From Curtobacterium oceanosedimentum (GTDB lineage: Bacteria > Actinomycetota > Actinomycetes > Actinomycetales > Microbacteriaceae): a stretch of DNA of 64,000 nucleotides. This document shows, piece after piece, positions 63,103 through 64,000 of this stretch. The notes beneath the pieces were generated by a model, which searched no databases, was not told the DNA's origin, and worked only from the letters and a program-made list of their open reading frames with translations. Within the stretch, counting starts at the first letter, position 1. Each line of letters starts with the position of its first letter. The position numbers and the translations under genes are program-made. The stretch lies in assembly GCF_020297365.1 (NCBI RefSeq), contig NZ_JAIXIG010000008.1, forward strand, positions 1 to 64,000. The letters run 5' to 3'.

Positions 63103-64000
63103 TCAGTCGACGCGGCGGAACAGCGCGATGAACATGGCGTCCGTCCCCACCCGGTGCGGCCAGAGCTGCACGGTGTCGCCGTCCGCCACCCGCGGGTCGC
63201 GCGCGGCGACGCCCCGGACGATCGACGCGGTGTCGAGCTGTTCGAGCAGGTCGCCGTGCCGCCGCATGAGCGCGTCGACCTGCCCCCGGGTCTCGGCCAG
63301 GTGCGGCGAGCAGGTCACGTAGGCGAGCGTCCCACCGGGTGCCAGCACCCGGACGGCCGCGTCGAGCAGTTCGGTCTGCAGGGCTGCGAGCTCCTGGACG
63401 TCCTCCGGAACCTTCCGCCAGCGCGCCTCCGGCCGACGCCGCAGGGCGCCGAGTCCGGTGCAGGGTGCGTCGAGCAGGATGCGGTCGAAGGTCAGTCCGG
63501 TGCCGTCGCGCCCGTACCGCCGGGCGTCGCCCTCGACGACGCGGACGTGGTCGCCGAACACCTCGAGCGCGTTCCGCACGAGGCCGGCACGCGCCGGCAC
63601 GAGTTCGTTCGCGACGAGGGTCGCGCCGCCCTGCTGGGCCTCGGCCGCGAGCAGCGCCGCCTTGCCGCCGGGGCCGGCGCACATGTCGAGCCACCGCTCC
63701 CCCGCGCGCACCGCGGACGACCGGCTGAGCGCCAGCGCGGCGAGCTGCGACCCCTCGTCCTGCACGCGCAGGCGACCAGCGGCGACGCCCGGCACGCGGG
63801 CCGGGTCGCCGGAGATGCCCCGGATCCCGACGGGCGACACCGGTGACGCGTCGGCCTCCGGCACCGGGTCGACGGTCCGGACGGGAGGCACGGTCCCGGT
63901 CGCCCCGTCAGCCTCCGGTTCGTCGTCGGCCGCCACCAGGGCCGCCGGTGCGTCGCCCGCGCCGGTCGCGTCCACGAACGCGGCGTCGTCGGCGCCGTCG
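63103..64000 (-). CDS. rsmB: 16S rRNA (cytosine-C5)-methyltransferase RsmB-like, C-terminal part (partial)
   Basis: Open to the right edge; about 298 residues are visible. SAM-dependent m5C methyltransferase motifs: DMCAGPGGKAALLA (motif I), LLDAPCTGLGALRRRPEARW (motif IV with its cysteine) and YVTCSPHLAETRGQ (motif VI, catalytic cysteine). Family members methylate C967 of 16S rRNA; the N-terminal NusB-like RNA-binding domain would lie outside the window. An alanine/aspartate-rich segment before the methyltransferase core looks like a linker. Neighbour of rpe in most relatives, which supports the assignment. Confidence 0.88.
   Translation of the reverse strand, partial: DGADDAAFVDATGAGDAPAALVAADDEPEADGATGTVPPVRTVDPVPEADASPVSPVGIRGISGDPARVPGVAAGRLRVQDEGSQLAALALSRSSAVRAGERWLDMCAGPGGKAALLAAEAQQGGATLVANELVPARAGLVRNALEVFGDHVRVVEGDARRYGRDGTGLTFDRILLDAPCTGLGALRRRPEARWRKVPEDVQELAALQTELLDAAVRVLAPGGTLAYVTCSPHLAETRGQVDALMRRHGDLLEQLDTASIVRGVAARDPRVADGDTVQLWPHRVGTDAMFIALFRRVD

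Overview
The window is very GC-rich bacterial chromosome (about 70% by eye) packed with core metabolic and repair genes. RbpA, WhiA, OpcA, a PdtaR-type ANTAR response regulator, the tal-pgi-zwf-opcA-pgl cluster and the trpE / membrane protein / HGxxPAAW / trpCBA / lgt order all mark an actinobacterium. The details fit Microbacteriaceae, with Curtobacterium or a close relative as the best guess (inference; no marker gene for species is present). I see no prophage, insertion sequence, CRISPR array, toxin-antitoxin pair or recognisable defence island.

Layout. 1-2.8 kb: end of a SURF1-like gene, an ABC-F ATPase and the biotin transporter BioY. 3.1-7.3 kb (minus strand): Fe-S assembly operon sufB-sufD-Rieske-sufC-sufT. 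7.5-10.0 kb: heme A synthase ctaA convergent with heme O synthase ctaB. 10.4-18.8 kb (plus): pentose phosphate/glycolysis cluster tkt, tal, pgi, zwf, opcA, pgl. 19.2-22.9 kb (minus): gap-pgk-tpiA-secG-rbpA. 23.2-40.3 kb (minus): polA, a DUF885 metallopeptidase-like gene, rpsA, coaE, uvrB, a short-chain dehydrogenase, uvrA, uvrC, rapZ, whiA. 40.4-43.9 kb: small accessory genes (thioesterase, acetyltransferase), pdtaR, a tRNA-Leu(CAA), a DUF308 membrane protein and a ferritin-like/VIT1 fusion. 44.2-63.1 kb (minus): rpe-hisE-hisG-hisF-hisI-trpE-two small membrane genes-trpC-trpB-trpA-lgt, then gltB-gltD and pyk. At the right edge an autoregulated-looking tetR / NAD(P)-binding pair lies between rpe and a partial rsmB.

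The genes link into four modules: carbon flux and NADPH supply (tkt to pgl, gap-pgk-tpiA, pyk), respiration cofactors (SURF1, CtaA, CtaB, Suf), genome maintenance (UvrABC, PolA, with CoaE and RpsA nearby), and amino-acid synthesis from PRPP and glutamate (his, trp, gltBD). Operons are tight, with many 1-4 base stop/start overlaps (TGATG, ATGA, GTGA, TAGTG), and many starts are GTG or TTG.

The least explained content is in the spacers. A family of near-identical long palindromes sits at gene 3' ends. A second dispersed motif family lies in two of the convergent spacers. The ctaA/ctaB spacer is a dense array of short direct and inverted repeats. The clearest regulatory signal is the 62-bp tetR divergent region, with paired operators and a leaderless promoter. 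I did not find a convincing undescribed multi-gene system; the most useful leads are these spacer repeats, the tetR locus, and the absence of yvcK between rapZ and whiA.
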